From contig JAHBTL010000010.1 in assembly GCA_019638615.1 (NCBI GenBank), positions 62,001 to 126,000 on the forward strand: a stretch of DNA of 64,000 nucleotides, read 5' to 3'. Made by a program: the position numbers and the translations under genes. Positions 63,689 to 64,000 of this stretch are shown in pieces. The notes under the pieces were generated by a model that was not told the origin of the DNA, did no database searches, and was given only the letters and a program-made list of their open reading frames with translations. The stretch is from Chitinophagaceae bacterium (GTDB lineage: Bacteria > Bacteroidota > Bacteroidia > Chitinophagales > Chitinophagaceae). Numbering within the stretch: the first letter of the stretch is position 1; each line of letters opens with the position of its first letter.

Positions 63689-64000
63689 ATGACCGTTGTA
63701 ATTGATTGCAACATTTTTGTGATGTGCCTTACTTCCAGGTCGCCTTATCATATTATTTACAAGCATCTGGTTAATGGGAAGTATGACCTGGTTGTTTCGG
63801 AAGAAATTTTGTTTGAGTATGAAGAAGTGATCCAGCAAAAATATAGCATTTCGACAGCGAATGCGCTGGTAGCCCTTTTAAAAGAGTTGCCCAATGTGCA
63901 CTTTCATGTTGCTTACTATAAATGGCTGCTGATTGATGCAGATGCAGATGCAGATGACAATAAATATAGTGACTGTGCTATTGCGGGCAAGGCAAATTAC
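63689..64000 (+). CDS. PIN-domain toxin, partial (runs off the window)
   Basis: The first 104 codons of a predicted PIN-family ribonuclease toxin. MTVVIDCNIFV gives the first acidic residue (D6 in the VIDxN motif), LVVSEEILFEYEEVI the conserved glutamates. The last acidic block reads DADADADDNKYSDCAIAG, where relatives usually have DPDDNKFLDCA: three GATGCA hexamers (63935-63952) have added four residues ahead of the DDNK core. The frame is kept, so the protein may still be active. The 3' end lies beyond the window. Probably neutralised by the protein encoded 3 bp upstream. Confidence 0.85.
   Translation, partial: MTVVIDCNIFVMCLTSRSPYHIIYKHLVNGKYDLVVSEEILFEYEEVIQQKYSISTANALVALLKELPNVHFHVAYYKWLLIDADADADDNKYSDCAIAGKANY

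Noticed and set aside
1-64000. tRNA or rRNA genes
   Set aside because: No cloverleaf-like segment with a proper T-loop, and no rRNA-like sequence, was seen; a tRNAscan/Infernal run would settle this.

Overview
The window reads as chromosomal DNA of a Gram-negative Bacteroidota, most likely family Chitinophagaceae. The evidence is a SusC/SusD pair under an ECF sigma/FecR system, Bacteroidota-style promoters (TTG ... TAnnTTTG), many surface lipoproteins, a TamB/TamA-like pair, a BlaI/M56/TlpA cluster, and intergenic DNA full of interspersed palindromic repeats. The standard bacterial code fits all genes. I saw no rRNA, tRNA, CRISPR array, prophage or intact transposase.

Layout. (1) 27-15600, all on minus: a glycan-utilisation locus that runs from ECF sigma factor and FecR anti-sigma through SusC (with an STN signalling domain) and SusD to two tandem paralogous ~980-residue secreted proteins that look like glycoside hydrolases of no family I can name, then two proteins without signal peptides, a creatinase-like M24 protein and a NodB-type deacetylase. 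(2) 15616-16869: gene-free, holding a 239-bp tandem repeat. (3) 16870-23119: housekeeping and small genes (cmk, clpC, a STAS protein, DoxX, DUF2490) leading into a BlaI-type repressor with its own tandem operators, an M56 metallopeptidase and a TlpA thioredoxin (22763-25553). (4) 25572-27719, minus: APC permease and a retropepsin-like protein. (5) 27834-35158, plus: a second carbohydrate cluster (GH123-like, GH36-like, GH32) followed by a CrtI-like oxidoreductase. (6) 35472-43858: aldose epimerase, WbqC, LEA lipoprotein, a possible small RNA, PspC, aconitase, and a siderophore-type TonB receptor. (7) 44120-55970: GDPD, a sialidase-like propeller enzyme, a GAF/degenerate-kinase protein, and the tamA-like/tamB pair. 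(8) 56709-60453, minus: a GH20-like enzyme, polyphosphate glucokinase, a DUF1080 protein and a TPR lipoprotein. (9) 61146-64000: PafA-type alkaline phosphatase and a toxin-antitoxin pair whose PIN toxin runs off the window.

How it fits together. The main locus would sense a glycan at SusC, signal through FecR to the sigma factor, import the product through SusCD and cut it with the twin hydrolase-like proteins; the M24/deacetylase pair suggests the imported product has C-N bonds to be cut in the cytoplasm. The GH36-like/GH32 pair would suit raffinose- or sucrose-type sugars. The GH20/glucokinase group would release and phosphorylate sugars. The most distinctive observations are the twin hydrolases with an embedded phage-tail-like module, an antisense terminator upstream of susC that may end a regulatory RNA, the BlaI operators on the start site, a MITE-like element beside the GH20 gene, a structured minus-strand RNA candidate near 38 kb, and several repeat families that occur more than once in the window.
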